A stretch of DNA of 64,000 bases from DATAXI01 sp963756185 (GCA_963756185.1 CAVWMS010000001.1:558001-622000), one strand, 5' to 3'; shown: positions 1-9,367, numbered from the stretch's first letter. Notes: generated from the sequence alone by a model not told the origin. Numbers and translations are program-made.

Positions 1-1254
1 CGGAGCGGTCGCTCTGCTTGGTCTTGTTGCCGAAGAGCCAGCCGAGTCCCGGGATGCGTCCAAGAAACGGGATCGCGGAACTGTTGCCGCCCACCGTCTT
101 GGTGATAAGGCCCCCGAGGACGATGGTCGCCTTGTTCGCCACGGTCACATTGGTGCGGATGTAACGCGTGCTGATCGTGGGCACGTTATTGCCGCCGATA
201 TTTGTCGTGCTGCCGCTGGGGCTGTCGAGCTTCTGAAGAATGTCGAGGTTGACCTCGCGGTCGGAATTGATAAGCGGGACCACTTCCAGTTGAAGCGCGA
301 CCTGCATGTAGTCGATGCTCGATTGGACCGCGGCCGTCGAGCCGGCGACGCCGCTCGCCGTGAGGTTGGAAAGGGTGCTGGTCGGCACGGGGATTTGTTC
401 GCCGGAAACGATCATCGCCTTTTGATTGTTCGACGTGCAAACCTCGGGCTCATTGGTGATGTGGAAGCGCCCGGTCGACTCGAGGGCGCTCACGATCACG
501 TCCAGGGAATTGGCTGCGCCGATGGCCGCGGTAAACCCGTTGCCTCCGCCGACGGCGCTGGCCAGCGTCGTCGAGACGGGCGATTGGGTAAAGTTGGTGA
601 CGACTGCGCCCGCCTTGCCGTTGAGGAAGCTGCTGCTGCTCAGCGACGTGGTGCCGGAGGAGAGCAGGTCGGTGATCGGGCTGCTCGGGTAATGGAGCAG
701 GTAATCAACCCCCAGGTTCATGTCGTTGTTAAGCGTGTACTCGCCGATGACCGTCTTGATCATCACCTGCGGGGCCTGGACATCGAGTTGGTCCAGCAGG
801 GTGAAAATCTTCTTCTGCATGTCGTCGCTGCCCAGGACGATGATCGAGTTCTCCCGCGGGTCGGCGATGATCTTGGTGTTGCCGATGGTGACTTCCTTGG
901 GAGTCAGGTCTTTTTGCGGCGTGTCGAGTTCGGGCGTGATGCTGAGCCCGCTGGTCGAGCCGCCGGCGCCGTTGTTCAAGCCCTCGTTTTCCCCCCGGTT
1001 GTGGCGGCGCCCCCACCGGTGGGCTGCGTGCTGCCGGTGGATGTCGAGGCGCCGGTGTCGCCCTCGGCTTTCTCCCCTGGCTCGGTGATGGCCCTTTCAA
1101 TGACGCTCAACTCGACGGCTGCATCCACATAGCGCAGCCTGCGCTTGACCGGCTGGCCAAACACGACCGGAGCATCGTACTCCTTGAGCAGTTCCTCGAT
1201 GAACGGAAGATTGACCGGCCGGGTGACGACGTGGATGCGGTTGCTGCGGTCGTC
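1..1254 (-). CDS. gspD: Type II secretion secretin GspD, C-terminal part (frameshifted, runs off the window)
   Basis: This is the continuation of the outer-membrane secretin after an in-frame amber codon at 1255-1257. Down to about base 1000 the frame of the N-terminal part continues (VVTRPVNLPFIEELL, an N-domain end). A missing base in a G6A4 run near 990-1000 then shifts the frame. Below it a secretin domain reads cleanly to base 1, with VPLINSDREVNLDI, TIVLGGLITK and IPFLGRIPGLGWLFG, all typical of GspD/PulD. In the family this domain forms the multimeric outer-membrane channel. It has no start of its own, so it should be read as one gene with the 1255-2151 segment. The lesions may be sequencing errors or real decay. 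Confidence 0.85.
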
Positions 1255-2151
1255 CTAATCCAGCTTGATCTTGCCGACGATGATCGTGTCCTCGGTCAGG
1301 CCGGACGCGGCCGCGGGAATCACCACGCTGCCGGGAGGCGACGGCGGCTGGTTCGGATTGCGCCCGGCGGGGGCGGTGGGGCTTTCGGTTTCCTGGGTGC
1401 TCTTCTCAAAAAGCTTGTTCAGCTTGTCGAGCACGTCCTTTGCGTTCGCGTTGTAGAGCGGGTAAAAACGGCTGACCACTTCCGCCGGCGGCACGTCCGC
1501 GGCCTCAATGATCTTCGCGATGTTGCGAAGCGTCAGCGTGCTCTCCGTCACCAGGATCGCGCCGGGCAGCGGAACGGTGCTGGTGACATTCGGCGTATTG
1601 GCAATGTACTGATCCAGCACCGACTTGATGTCCTTCGAGTCGGCGTATTGAAGCTGGAAGACCACGGTGGCCACTTCCACGCCGTCGGGGATTTGCGTGA
1701 CATCCGAGTAAATATCGACGCCGTAGGAACGCGGGTTTTTGCCGGTGCCAAACACCTTGACGATGTTCCCCTCGCCCGGGACGAGCGAGAAGCCGTTGAG
1801 ATAAAGGCTCGTCTCAATGATGCGGATGGCCTCGTCGCGGCTGACCGGCTTCGAGATGTCGATGCTGATCGTCCCGACAACCGAGTTATCGTAAATGATC
1901 TGTTTGCCGGTCAGTTGCTCGTAGAGCTTGAGGATCGGCTGGATGTCGGTGTTGGGAAACTGGAGCCGCACTTCATCCGAACTGCCGGGAGGGTTCGCAA
2001 TGTTATCGTTGGCCGGGGAACCGGGCGCGGGAATATTGCGCGCGCCGAAAGTGGGCGGCTGCCGCGGCGGCGTGGGGTAGACCGGTCCTTGCGCCCGCGC
2101 GGAAGCCACGAGGGCGGATAAAAACAATAGGGGACCGAGCCAGCGGTTCAC
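1255..2151 (-). CDS. gspD: Type II secretion secretin GspD, N-terminal part
   Basis: Starts at GTG (2151) with a signal peptide (LLFLSALVASARA, cleaved before Gln) and a proline-rich linker. Secretin N-domains follow: N0 (VRLQFPNTDIQPILKLYEQL) and N1/N2-like repeats (FQLQYADSKDIKSVLDQYI; FYPLYNANAKDVLDKLNKLF). These periplasmic rings receive substrate and contact the inner-membrane platform. The frame ends at TAG 1255-1257, but the same frame continues beyond it with DDRSNRIHVVTRP, the usual continuation of an N-domain. The stop therefore interrupts a longer gene. The gene is divergent from the lipoprotein gene and the gspH-M operon. Confidence 0.85.
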   Translation of the reverse strand: MNRWLGPLLFLSALVASARAQGPVYPTPPRQPPTFGARNIPAPGSPANDNIANPPGSSDEVRLQFPNTDIQPILKLYEQLTGKQIIYDNSVVGTISIDISKPVSRDEAIRIIETSLYLNGFSLVPGEGNIVKVFGTGKNPRSYGVDIYSDVTQIPDGVEVATVVFQLQYADSKDIKSVLDQYIANTPNVTSTVPLPGAILVTESTLTLRNIAKIIEAADVPPAEVVSRFYPLYNANAKDVLDKLNKLFEKSTQETESPTAPAGRNPNQPPSPPGSVVIPAAASGLTEDTIIVGKIKLD

Positions 2152-2291
2152 GTACGCTATATTTAGACGCGAGAGGGGGTCAGGTCAACTACGGGGCACA
2201 ATGGCTTGGATGATATGTTTTTCTCGCCAGTTGGAATGCGGTTGCGTGAAATCGGGTGGACTGCGGAAGCCGCCCGGCTAATGTCGAAGGG

Positions 2292-2846
2292 ATGCGAGTT
2301 TTTAAAGGCATTGTCGCGCTGGCGATGGCGATGGTTCTTGCCGGGTGCGCCGGCTTTGCGGACCGGCGGGTGATTCTCGATCAATTGAGCCCGCAGCCGA
2401 TGTCCCCCGCGGCCTGGGGGCGCGTGGTGGGTACTTATATGGGACCGGTGCGGGTGACGACGCAGCGCGGCGGGTTTGAAGGGGAGAACACAGTCGAGAT
2501 GCGGCTCGATTTGTCCGGCTGGGCTGACGCGCCCGAGGCGACCATGAAAATGGACAGCGGCTTTTCCACGGCATGGGCGATGTACGGCGAGCGCAAGGGG
2601 CTTTACAGCAATGTGCCCGCGAAACGCTATGGATCGCAGGGGGAATTGTTCGTTTCCACGCACGCCCCCAACCAGATGCTCATCGAAATGCGCCGGTTTG
2701 GCATCTCGCCGAACATCAGGGCGTGGCTGATCCTGACATTTGAAGACAACGGCAATGTCAGCGTCGATTGGATCGGCCATTCCGGATGGCGGGGCGACGG
2801 GGAATTGTGGCGGGTGATGAAACCGCCGGGGCCCGACGGCGGGTGA
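2292..2846 (+). CDS. Putative lipoprotein of unknown function
   Basis: A 184-residue protein if started at the ATG that opens the signal peptide. A start 36 bases upstream would add 12 residues ahead of it. The N-terminus has a basic start, a hydrophobic run and a lipobox LAGC with Cys19, so export and lipid anchoring are expected. The mature part carries no motif I recognise. It is rich in beta-type stretches (GENTVEMRLDLSGW, NGNVSVDWIG) and ends in a Pro/Gly-rich tail. It lies between divergent gspD and the gspH-type pseudopilin gene, so a role around the secretion apparatus is possible but unproven. Confidence 0.7.
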   Translation: MRVFKGIVALAMAMVLAGCAGFADRRVILDQLSPQPMSPAAWGRVVGTYMGPVRVTTQRGGFEGENTVEMRLDLSGWADAPEATMKMDSGFSTAWAMYGERKGLYSNVPAKRYGSQGELFVSTHAPNQMLIEMRRFGISPNIRAWLILTFEDNGNVSVDWIGHSGWRGDGELWRVMKPPGPDGG

Positions 2847-2883
2847 TGATTGTCAATTCGGATTCGAAAGGGTATCTTGCGCG

Positions 2884-3474
2884 ATGCGCCCGGCACTGCG
2901 TCCCTCCACCACGGCAGAGGCTGCATTTACCCTGCTCGAGATCTGCCTGGCCATCTTCATCGGCGTCATTATCATGCTCGCCGCCGTGCCCAGCATCAAA
3001 GGGCTCATCGAGGAGCAGCACGCGAAGAAGCTGTTCAACGAGTTCGACGCGCTGACCAAGGAGGCCTCGTCGCGGGCGGTGACCGAGCGGCAGCCCTATG
3101 TGATCGAATGGGATGAGTCCGGCGTGACCATGCATCCTGCCGGAGCGGGTGAATCGGCCCAGGCGCGGGAGATGGACCAGGACGAATCGGCGGACCAGAC
3201 GGTCGACGATGGGCAATCCGGCGCGGATGGCCAGACCGCGGCCCAGGCGCAACCGGGCAACGAGGGAGGCGAGACGAAACGGGTCGATTTTGGTGAGAAG
3301 CTGGCGCCCGAATTGATCCTGCCGGCGGCGCTGACGAAGAACCCGCCGGCCATCTGGACTTTCTGGCCGACCGGAACGTGCGAGCCCGCGACGGTCATCT
3401 GCCATGTCCCGGGGGCCGCGTGGACGGCAACCTATGACCCGTTGACCGAACAAGCGGCATTCACTTCGCCATGA
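2884..3474 (+). CDS. gspH: Type II secretion minor pseudopilin, GspH-like
   Basis: A 196-residue protein with a short basic leader and a prepilin peptidase site followed by FTLLEICLAIFIGVIIML, the N-terminal hydrophobic helix of type IV pilin-like proteins with Glu at mature position 5. The residue before the cleavage site is Ala rather than the usual Gly. The globular part contains an acidic low-complexity insert (about residues 95-125, rich in Glu, Asp and Gln). Position as the first pseudopilin before GspI, J and K suggests GspH; a GspG assignment cannot be excluded. Its stop overlaps the next start as ATGA at 3471-3474, indicating translational coupling. Confidence 0.75.
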   Translation: MRPALRPSTTAEAAFTLLEICLAIFIGVIIMLAAVPSIKGLIEEQHAKKLFNEFDALTKEASSRAVTERQPYVIEWDESGVTMHPAGAGESAQAREMDQDESADQTVDDGQSGADGQTAAQAQPGNEGGETKRVDFGEKLAPELILPAALTKNPPAIWTFWPTGTCEPATVICHVPGAAWTATYDPLTEQAAFTSP

Positions 3475-3929
3475 AGCAAATCCGAAATCCCCTGCCCGCA
3501 TCGCTACGCTCAGGCGTTGCGGGCGCGGCGAAATCCGAAATCCGAAATCCGATGGGCTTCGTATTGATCGAGGTCATGCTGGGCGTGGTGATTTTTGCGC
3601 TGGGCGTGATTGGCCTGGGGGAGTGCGTTTCCAATTGCGTGAGGGCCGAGGGAATCCGGCAGGAATCCGAGCGCGCGCGGCTGGCCCTCGAGAACCGGAT
3701 GGCGGAAGTCGAGGCGGGGGAAGTCGAGAGCGACAAGGACGTGACCGATGACCTGGGAGATTCCTTTCCCGGCATGACAATCAAGCAGACCCGCCACCAG
3801 GTGATCGCGAAGAATGAGAAGAACGCGGATATCCTCGGCTTGTACGAGGTGGACCTCGAAGTCGACTGGACATCCGATAATCTGCCGCAGTCGCGGGCGA
3901 TTTCATTTTATGTGCTCCGCAGCAAATAA
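3471..3929 (+). CDS. gspI: Type II secretion minor pseudopilin, GspI-like
   Basis: A 152-residue pseudopilin with processing site MG followed by FVLIEVMLGVVIFALGVIGL, a canonical N-terminal pilin helix. The coupled ATG at 3471 gives a 28-residue leader. An internal ATG at 3552 would give a leader of only Met-Gly. The leader is made of intergenic repeat sequence: short AATCCGAAATCC units and a 29-bp hairpin also found in non-coding DNA at 30.6 and 32.6 kb. The leader has therefore been invaded by repeats, or translation really starts at 3552. In the family GspI nucleates the GspI-J-K tip of the pseudopilus. Confidence 0.75.
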   Translation: MKQIRNPLPASLRSGVAGAAKSEIRNPMGFVLIEVMLGVVIFALGVIGLGECVSNCVRAEGIRQESERARLALENRMAEVEAGEVESDKDVTDDLGDSFPGMTIKQTRHQVIAKNEKNADILGLYEVDLEVDWTSDNLPQSRAISFYVLRSK

Positions 3930-4530
3930 GGCTCGGCGCCGCCGGGCGTTCACCATGCTCGAGGTGATGCTCGCCGTGGCGATCATGGCGCTGGTGGCCG
4001 TCGCGATTTACCGGTTCGTGGTCGGCAGCCTGCTGGCGATCCGCTACACGAACGAGGACACCGCCCAGAAGGGCGCGGTGCAGGCGCTGGTCGCTGTGCT
4101 GACGGAGGAATTCTCGAACCTGCCGACGGCCGAAAGCGCCGCATTGATGGGCGAGGGCCATCAATTCAACGGCAAGGCCAGCGACGAGGTGGAATGGCTG
4201 ACGCAGGGCGGCAACGGGATGTTCACCGACGACGCGCCCGGCCTCTGGAAGGTCACGCTCCTTTTGCGCCCGCAAGACAAAACCTACACGCTCGGCATCC
4301 TGCGCCAGGATCCCACCGACCCCGCCCAGGCGGACAATTGGCTGCCGCTTCTCCCGAACGTCGACGCGATCGAAATCCGCTACTACGATCAGCGGCTCAA
4401 CACATGGCTCGAGAAATGGAGCGACGCCACCGCGCGTCCCGCCCTGGTCCGGGTGCGCATCTGGCGCACGGACCAAACCGTCCCGTATGAATCGGTGATT
4501 GAATTGCCGCCGACGAAACTCCCCTCATGA
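3910..4530 (+). CDS. gspJ: Type II secretion minor pseudopilin GspJ
   Basis: The start chosen is the ATG inside the end of gspI (3910), which gives a basic leader (NKARRRRA) and then FTMLEVMLAVAIMALVAVAI, a standard prepilin helix with Glu5. An upstream in-frame start would only add a shadow of gspI. The globular C-terminal part (DAIEIRYYDQRLNTWLEKW, PALVRVRIWRT) matches the GspJ pattern of a beta-strand pair near the end. In the family GspJ binds GspI and GspK at the pseudopilus tip. The stop overlaps gspK as ATGA (4527-4530). Confidence 0.8.
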   Translation: MCSAANKARRRRAFTMLEVMLAVAIMALVAVAIYRFVVGSLLAIRYTNEDTAQKGAVQALVAVLTEEFSNLPTAESAALMGEGHQFNGKASDEVEWLTQGGNGMFTDDAPGLWKVTLLLRPQDKTYTLGILRQDPTDPAQADNWLPLLPNVDAIEIRYYDQRLNTWLEKWSDATARPALVRVRIWRTDQTVPYESVIELPPTKLPS

Positions 4531-5489
4531 GAATCTGTCCCCACGCCACTATTCGCCGCGCCAAATGCGTGGCGCGCGCGCGGCGCGGCGGCAGCGTGCT
4601 GATTATCGCGCTCTGGGCGCTGCTGCTGCTTTCGGTGGCCATCTTCGCGTGGGTAAAGTTCATCCGGTTGAATATCACAATCACCGGCGAGAGAAATAAC
4701 GGCCTCGAGGCAAAGGCGCTCGCCCACAGCGGTGTGATGGTGGCGCTCAACCCCCAGGTATCCCGCCAGACGCCGCTCCTCTCGCAGCAACTCGCTCCGG
4801 ATCGCGGTTACCAGGTCCAATTGACCGGTGAGGCCGGAAGGCTCAACCTGAACTGGATTTTCACGCCCCCGCAGGGACCCGACCCGGGAAAAATCGCCAT
4901 TTTTCAGCATTACCTTCAGCGCCGCGGATTGAACATCCAGCAGCAAAACCATTTCATCGACTCCATCCTGGACTGGCTGGGGCCACCGGCCTTGCACAGG
5001 CTCAACGGCGCCGAGGATTCCGACACCTACCATCCGCCCCATCGCGGGACCTTCTTGAGTGTCGACGAGCTGGCCCAGGTCGCCGGCTCCGGGCCGCTGG
5101 TGTCGCAGGCGGACTGGCAGGAGGATTTCACCATCTACACCGACCCGGGCCTGATCGACCTCCAATCAGCCTCACTCCGCATCATCGAGAGCCTCCCGGG
5201 TGTCGGCGAGTCCAACGCCCAGCGCTTTTGCGCCATCCGCGCAGGGCCGGATGGCATCGACGGCACGGCCGACGATCACCTCTTCGCCGACGTCAATGAA
5301 GCGATATCCTACCTCGGCCTCAACAGCAACCAGGCCCAACTGCTGGCCCCCTACGTGGAGGTCGAGAATCCGCTCTCGACCGTCCACATCCGCAGCACCG
5401 GCCAGTGCGGAAATGTGTACCGCACCGTGGAAGTGGTTGCTAAAAAGATGGGTCTGCAACCTAATATAATGTCTTGGAAAGAGCAGTAG
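4527..5489 (+). CDS. gspK: Type II secretion minor pseudopilin GspK
   Basis: A 320-residue protein with a long basic leader ending RRGG, then SVLIIALWALLLLSVAIFAW. This is the GspK-type helix, which lacks Glu5 as the family usually does. The large globular domain has the hallmark HFIDSILDWLGPP and a helix-hairpin-helix-like segment (IIESLPGVGESNAQRF). GspK caps the pseudopilus tip with GspI and GspJ. It is coupled to gspJ by ATGA and overlaps the presumed gspL start by 16 bases. The gene appears intact, unlike its downstream neighbour. Confidence 0.85.
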   Translation: MRICPHATIRRAKCVARARRGGSVLIIALWALLLLSVAIFAWVKFIRLNITITGERNNGLEAKALAHSGVMVALNPQVSRQTPLLSQQLAPDRGYQVQLTGEAGRLNLNWIFTPPQGPDPGKIAIFQHYLQRRGLNIQQQNHFIDSILDWLGPPALHRLNGAEDSDTYHPPHRGTFLSVDELAQVAGSGPLVSQADWQEDFTIYTDPGLIDLQSASLRIIESLPGVGESNAQRFCAIRAGPDGIDGTADDHLFADVNEAISYLGLNSNQAQLLAPYVEVENPLSTVHIRSTGQCGNVYRTVEVVAKKMGLQPNIMSWKEQ

Positions 5490-6728
5490 CCCCATCACGA
5501 ACCCGCCAGGGACCGCGACTCGTCACCGTTATGCCCGCCGCCGGCGGCTGGCACATCGGGGGCGATGCCGACGTCGGCTCCGCGCCCATTGCCCGCACCA
5601 TGGAGGAGGTGGCCCAGGCCGTGCCGGAGGGCGCCGCCGTCCGCCTCTCGCTGCCGGTCAGCGCCGTTTTGATGGAGCGCATGCGGCTGCCCTCGACCGA
5701 CCGCACCGAACTCGGCGGCATGGTGGTACTCCAGCTCGAGAAGACGCTGCCCTATAGCGGCGAGGAATTGACCAGCGGCTTCGACATCATCCGGCAGGGG
5801 GAAAACGAAAGCGACCTGCTCGCCATCGCCGTCAGCAACGAGCAGCTCGACAACCTCTGCCAGCCGTTGCGCACCCGCAGGAAGCTCCCCGGGCAGGTGA
5901 CCATCTTCGCCATCCAGCTCGCCGCGAAATTTCCCGCACGAAGAAGTCCTGGCGCTCATCTTTCGCGAGGCCGAGTCCACCATTCTTGCCATCGCGCAAA
6001 AGGGGAAGCTGGTCTCCGCGCATGCCTGCCCCGCCACGGACAGGGAGGGCTTCCTCGCGGAGCTTCCCCGCATGCTCCTGGCGGCGGAACTCGAAGGCGC
6101 GCCCGTGAATTTCAGCAAGGTGGTGATCGAGCCGGGGCTCACCACCTGGCGCGAGGGGTTGCGCGCCCAGTTCGGCGGCCTCCCCGTCGAGCTTGCGCCA
6201 ATGGACGGGCCGCTCGACCAGGGCCCGGTCAACCTCGTCCCCGCCGGTTGGACCTAGGAGCGGGCCGAGCATGCCCGAAAGGCGAAGCTGCGCGACTGGC
6301 TGATGCTGGCCGGCGGGGTTTACCTGCTTCTGCTCCTGCGGCGGCGGCTTACATCATCTGGATGCAGCACCAGGTCTCGGCCATCGGCAACAAGGTGGCG
6401 GCGGCCAAACCGACGGTGGATGCGATTTCCACACAGAAGGCGCGATGGACCGCCCTCGCAGGCGGCAATCGATCCCACCCGCTACACGGTCGAGATCCTC
6501 CAGCAGGTGGACAAGAGCATCCCGTCGTCCGACCTCCACGTCACCATATTCCACCAGAAACCAAACGAGTTCACCGTGGAAGGCGAGGCGACCACCGCCA
6601 TCATGGCCATCCAGTTCCTCGACGCCCTCAAGGCCAATCCCGATTTGAAGGCCTTCCAATTCAGCGCCGTACCGCCGAAGATTTCCGACAACGGCCACGC
6701 GGAATTTCAGATTTACGGAAAACTATGA
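5474..6728 (+). pseudogene. gspL: Type II secretion protein GspL, interrupted by three frameshifts and an amber codon
   Basis: Probable TTG start at 5474. The cytoplasmic actin-like domain reads to about 5935 (GGMVVLQLEKTLPYSGEE), where one extra base changes the frame. It resumes as EEVLALIFREAESTILAIAQ and runs to an in-frame TAG at 6255-6257. The same frame continues to the membrane segment (LRDWLMLAGGVYLLLL), shifts near 6345 (AYIIWMQHQVSAIGNKVAAA), then shifts again near 6465 to the ferredoxin-like C-terminal domain (FTVEGEATTAIMAIQFLDAL). All parts of GspL are present in order. It normally links the GspE ATPase to GspM. As written it cannot give a full protein; sequencing error is a real alternative. 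Confidence 0.7.
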
Positions 6729-7246
6729 ATGTTTCCTCCCGCGAACGAAACTTGATGCTGCTGATGGGCATCGGCGTCTTCCTGCTCTTGAACATTCTCC
6801 TGCTCAAGGCGTTCAAGCAGCGGAACGACGCGCTGCGCGATGAACTCGATCAAGGCAAACTCGAGTGGGCGAACATGCAGGAATTGCTGGCCCAGCAACC
6901 GCTCTGGGCGGCCCGCGACGCGGCGCTGACGGCCAAACAGCCAAAGCTGGCCAACGAGAACGCCGCGGGCGTCGAACTCTACGACCTGCTCGGCTCGATC
7001 GCGGCCAAGCACAATGTCACCCGCGATAACGAGGTCGTGGGCGCGGTGACCAGGAGCGACCAGTACCGCTCCGTGGCGGTCACCATGGACACTCATTCGA
7101 CGTGGCAGGACCTCATCAGCTTTCTCTACGCGCTGCAAAAACCGGATGCCTTCATCGTATGCGAGGACGCCAACATCGTCGTCGATCCCTCCGACGAGAC
7201 TAAGATGCTCGGGACGTTCAAAATCGCCCGCTGGTATGCGCCATGA
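6725..7246 (+). CDS. gspM: Type II secretion protein GspM-like
   Basis: A 173-residue bitopic inner-membrane protein: short cytoplasmic N-terminus, one membrane helix (LMLLMGIGVFLLLNILLL), a coiled-coil-prone stretch (about residues 32-60) and a periplasmic ferredoxin-like domain (SVAVTMDTHSTWQDLISFLY). This is the GspM/PilO layout. The start at 6725 overlaps the gspL stop by four bases. In the family GspM partners GspL in the inner-membrane platform. Assignment rests on position after gspL and on topology, because GspM is poorly conserved in sequence. Confidence 0.75.
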   Translation: MNVSSRERNLMLLMGIGVFLLLNILLLKAFKQRNDALRDELDQGKLEWANMQELLAQQPLWAARDAALTAKQPKLANENAAGVELYDLLGSIAAKHNVTRDNEVVGAVTRSDQYRSVAVTMDTHSTWQDLISFLYALQKPDAFIVCEDANIVVDPSDETKMLGTFKIARWYAP

Positions 7247-7281
7247 TTGAAAGAGGCGCGGATTCAAGGTATTATGCGCTA

Positions 7282-7905
7282 ATGAAGCGCATTGTTATTG
7301 CGCCGCTCCTGCTCGGCTGGTGTTTCGTGGCAATGGCGATTGGGCCGCAGAACCCGCAACCCGCCGCGACGCCGCAGCCGCTGCCGACGCCCTTTCCGGA
7401 GGCACGCTACCGCCTCATGAGCGAGAAATCGCCATTTGCCGTGGCGACGGACACCACCGCGGCGTCAGCGCCGACGCCCGGATTCGCGGCGCAATTGTAC
7501 GTCGATGGCGTCGCGCGCGTCGGCAACACCGACTTCGTGGTCATCAAATCGCGGGACGAGGATGACAAGCATCCGCCCCTCTTTCTGGAAGTGGGCAAAA
7601 GCTCGCCCGACGGGATCAAGGTCGAGGGAATCAAATGGTCCGATAAGATGGGCGAGAGCACCGTCGCGGTGAGCAAGGGAGGGGAGAAGGCGACGCTGCT
7701 CTTCGACGAGGATTCGATCAAGAACGCGCCCGACCAGGGGCAGCCGCAGGGCCGCCCAGGCTTCCTCAATGGCCCGCCCCGGCCCGTATTTCACCTGCCC
7801 AACGGCGGATACAACCCCCGGGGAGTCCTCCCGAACAACGGGCAGATCCAGCCCACGCAGCCCGGAGGCCAGCGGCGGATTCGCGGCGTTATTCAGGGCC
7901 CGTAA
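7282..7905 (+). CDS. Exported protein of unknown function at the end of the type II secretion operon
   Basis: Started at the ATG that opens a signal peptide (IVIAPLLLGWCFVAMA); an ATG at 7243 overlapping the gspM stop would add 13 residues. The mature protein starts with a Pro/Ala/Gln-rich linker. A small domain of about 100 residues follows (AAQLYVDGVARVGNTDFVVI, PPLFLEVGKSSPDGIKVEGI). The C-terminus is a Pro/Gly/Asn/Gln-rich tail. No GspC or GspG appears in this operon. The position would suit a GspC-like connector or substrate-specific factor, but I see no sequence evidence for that. Family unknown. Confidence 0.65.
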   Translation: MKRIVIAPLLLGWCFVAMAIGPQNPQPAATPQPLPTPFPEARYRLMSEKSPFAVATDTTAASAPTPGFAAQLYVDGVARVGNTDFVVIKSRDEDDKHPPLFLEVGKSSPDGIKVEGIKWSDKMGESTVAVSKGGEKATLLFDEDSIKNAPDQGQPQGRPGFLNGPPRPVFHLPNGGYNPRGVLPNNGQIQPTQPGGQRRIRGVIQGP

Positions 7906-7988
7906 CGCAGCAAGTGCAAGAGGGGCGCAGCCTTGCGGGAGTTGCGGGGTTGCAAAAGGGAAGCAGGGACTCCATATAACGGGAACCC

Positions 7989-9362
7989 ATGTGGACAGGC
8001 CGTTTCCAGCAGAGCGCGGATAAATTGTTGAAGGGATACAGCGAGTCGATCTCGTTCGACTGGCGGCTCTATCCGCACGATGTCGCGGGCTCGATCGCCC
8101 ATTCCAGGGCCCTCAAGGCCGCCGGCATCCTCACCATCGAGGAGCAGGCGGCAATCGAGTCGGGCCTCGAACAAATCAAGCGCGACATCGAATCGGGCTC
8201 TTTTCATTTCGATCCCGCCCTCGAGGACATCCACATGAACATCGAGGCGGAGCTGACGCGCCGCATCGGCCCCGCCGGCGCAAAACTGCACACCGCCCGC
8301 AGCCGCAACGACCAGGTCGCGCTCGACATGCGGCTCTGGCTGCGGGCCGAGACCGACGCGATCATGGCGCTCGCCCGCGACCTCCAGCGCAGCCTCGTCG
8401 ACCTCGCCGCACGCAACTGCGACGTCGTGATCCCGGGCTACACCCATTTGCAGCGGGCGCAGCCGGTGCTTTTCGCGCATCACCTCCTGGCCTATGTCGA
8501 AATGATCGAGCGCGACCTGGGCCGGCTCGCGGATTTGCGCAAGCGGGCCGGCGTGATGCCCCTCGGCTCGGGAGCCATTGCCGGCTCGACCATCGTCCTT
8601 GACCGCGCCCTCATCGCGCGGGAGCTGGGCTTCTCCGCCGTCTCGCAAAACAGCATCGACGCCGTGAGCGACCGCGATTTCGTCTGCGAACTTCTGGCGG
8701 CCATCGCCATCGCCGGGATGCACCTTTCGCGCCTCAGCGAGGACATCGTCCTCTGGGCGTCGAGTGAATTCGGTTTCGTCACGCTGCCGGATGCGTTCGC
8801 CACCGGGTCGAGCCTCATGCCGCAAAAGAAAAACCCCGACGTGTCGGAATTGACCCGCGGCAGGACCGGCCGCCTTTACGGAAACCTGATGGCGGTGCTG
8901 ACCATGCTCAAAGGGCTCCCTCTCGCCTACAACCGCGACATGCAGGAGGACAAGGAGCCGGCGTTTGATTCCGTCGATACGATCAAGGCCGCGCTCGAGA
9001 TCAACGCCGCGATGGTGAGCCGGCTCGAAGTCAACGCCGGCCGCGCCGCAGCGGCCGTGAGCGACCCGATGCTGCTCGCCACGGACCTGGCCGATTATCT
9101 CGTGCTCAAGGGCGTCCCGTTCCGTCAGGCCCATGAAATCATCGGCAAACTGGTCGCGCATTGCATCGAAACAGGCGGCGACTTCTCGAAGCTCGATCTC
9201 AAGGCCTACCAAGCCTTCTCGCCGGCATTCGCTCAGGATCTCTTCGCCGTTTTGGATGTGCGCCGGGCGCTCGATGCGCGGCAGGCGCCGGGCGCTCCCT
9301 CGCCGGCCCATGTCCGGGCGCAACTCGAACGCTGGCGTGCATTGCTGGCCGCGAACGCGTGA
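7989..9362 (+). CDS. argH: Argininosuccinate lyase
   Basis: A 457-residue protein, the usual size. It cleaves argininosuccinate to arginine and fumarate, the last step of arginine synthesis, as a cytoplasmic tetramer. Diagnostic features are the N-terminal WTGRFQQSADKLLKGYSESI, the HTARSRNDQVALD segment, GYTHLQRAQPV and the fumarase/aspartase-superfamily signature GSSLMPQKKNPD at about residue 275 with its catalytic-loop Ser. The ATG at 7989 is preceded closely by GGGAA. It is followed directly by a NUDIX gene and tatC on the same strand with gaps of a few bases, so the three are probably cotranscribed. Confidence 0.95.
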   Translation: MWTGRFQQSADKLLKGYSESISFDWRLYPHDVAGSIAHSRALKAAGILTIEEQAAIESGLEQIKRDIESGSFHFDPALEDIHMNIEAELTRRIGPAGAKLHTARSRNDQVALDMRLWLRAETDAIMALARDLQRSLVDLAARNCDVVIPGYTHLQRAQPVLFAHHLLAYVEMIERDLGRLADLRKRAGVMPLGSGAIAGSTIVLDRALIARELGFSAVSQNSIDAVSDRDFVCELLAAIAIAGMHLSRLSEDIVLWASSEFGFVTLPDAFATGSSLMPQKKNPDVSELTRGRTGRLYGNLMAVLTMLKGLPLAYNRDMQEDKEPAFDSVDTIKAALEINAAMVSRLEVNAGRAAAAVSDPMLLATDLADYLVLKGVPFRQAHEIIGKLVAHCIETGGDFSKLDLKAYQAFSPAFAQDLFAVLDVRRALDARQAPGAPSPAHVRAQLERWRALLAANA

Positions 9363-9367
9363 CGATC

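Noticed and set aside
290..2121. Long plus-strand open frames opposite gspD
   Set aside because: They are high-GC antisense shadows with Arg/Ala/Gly/Asp-rich translations; the minus strand encodes a recognisable secretin throughout.
1255..6257. Possible reassignment of TAG as a sense codon, since amber codons interrupt gspD and gspL
   Set aside because: TAG is used as an ordinary stop by intact genes here (for example gspK and the response regulator at 40697), and the same genes also carry frameshifts.
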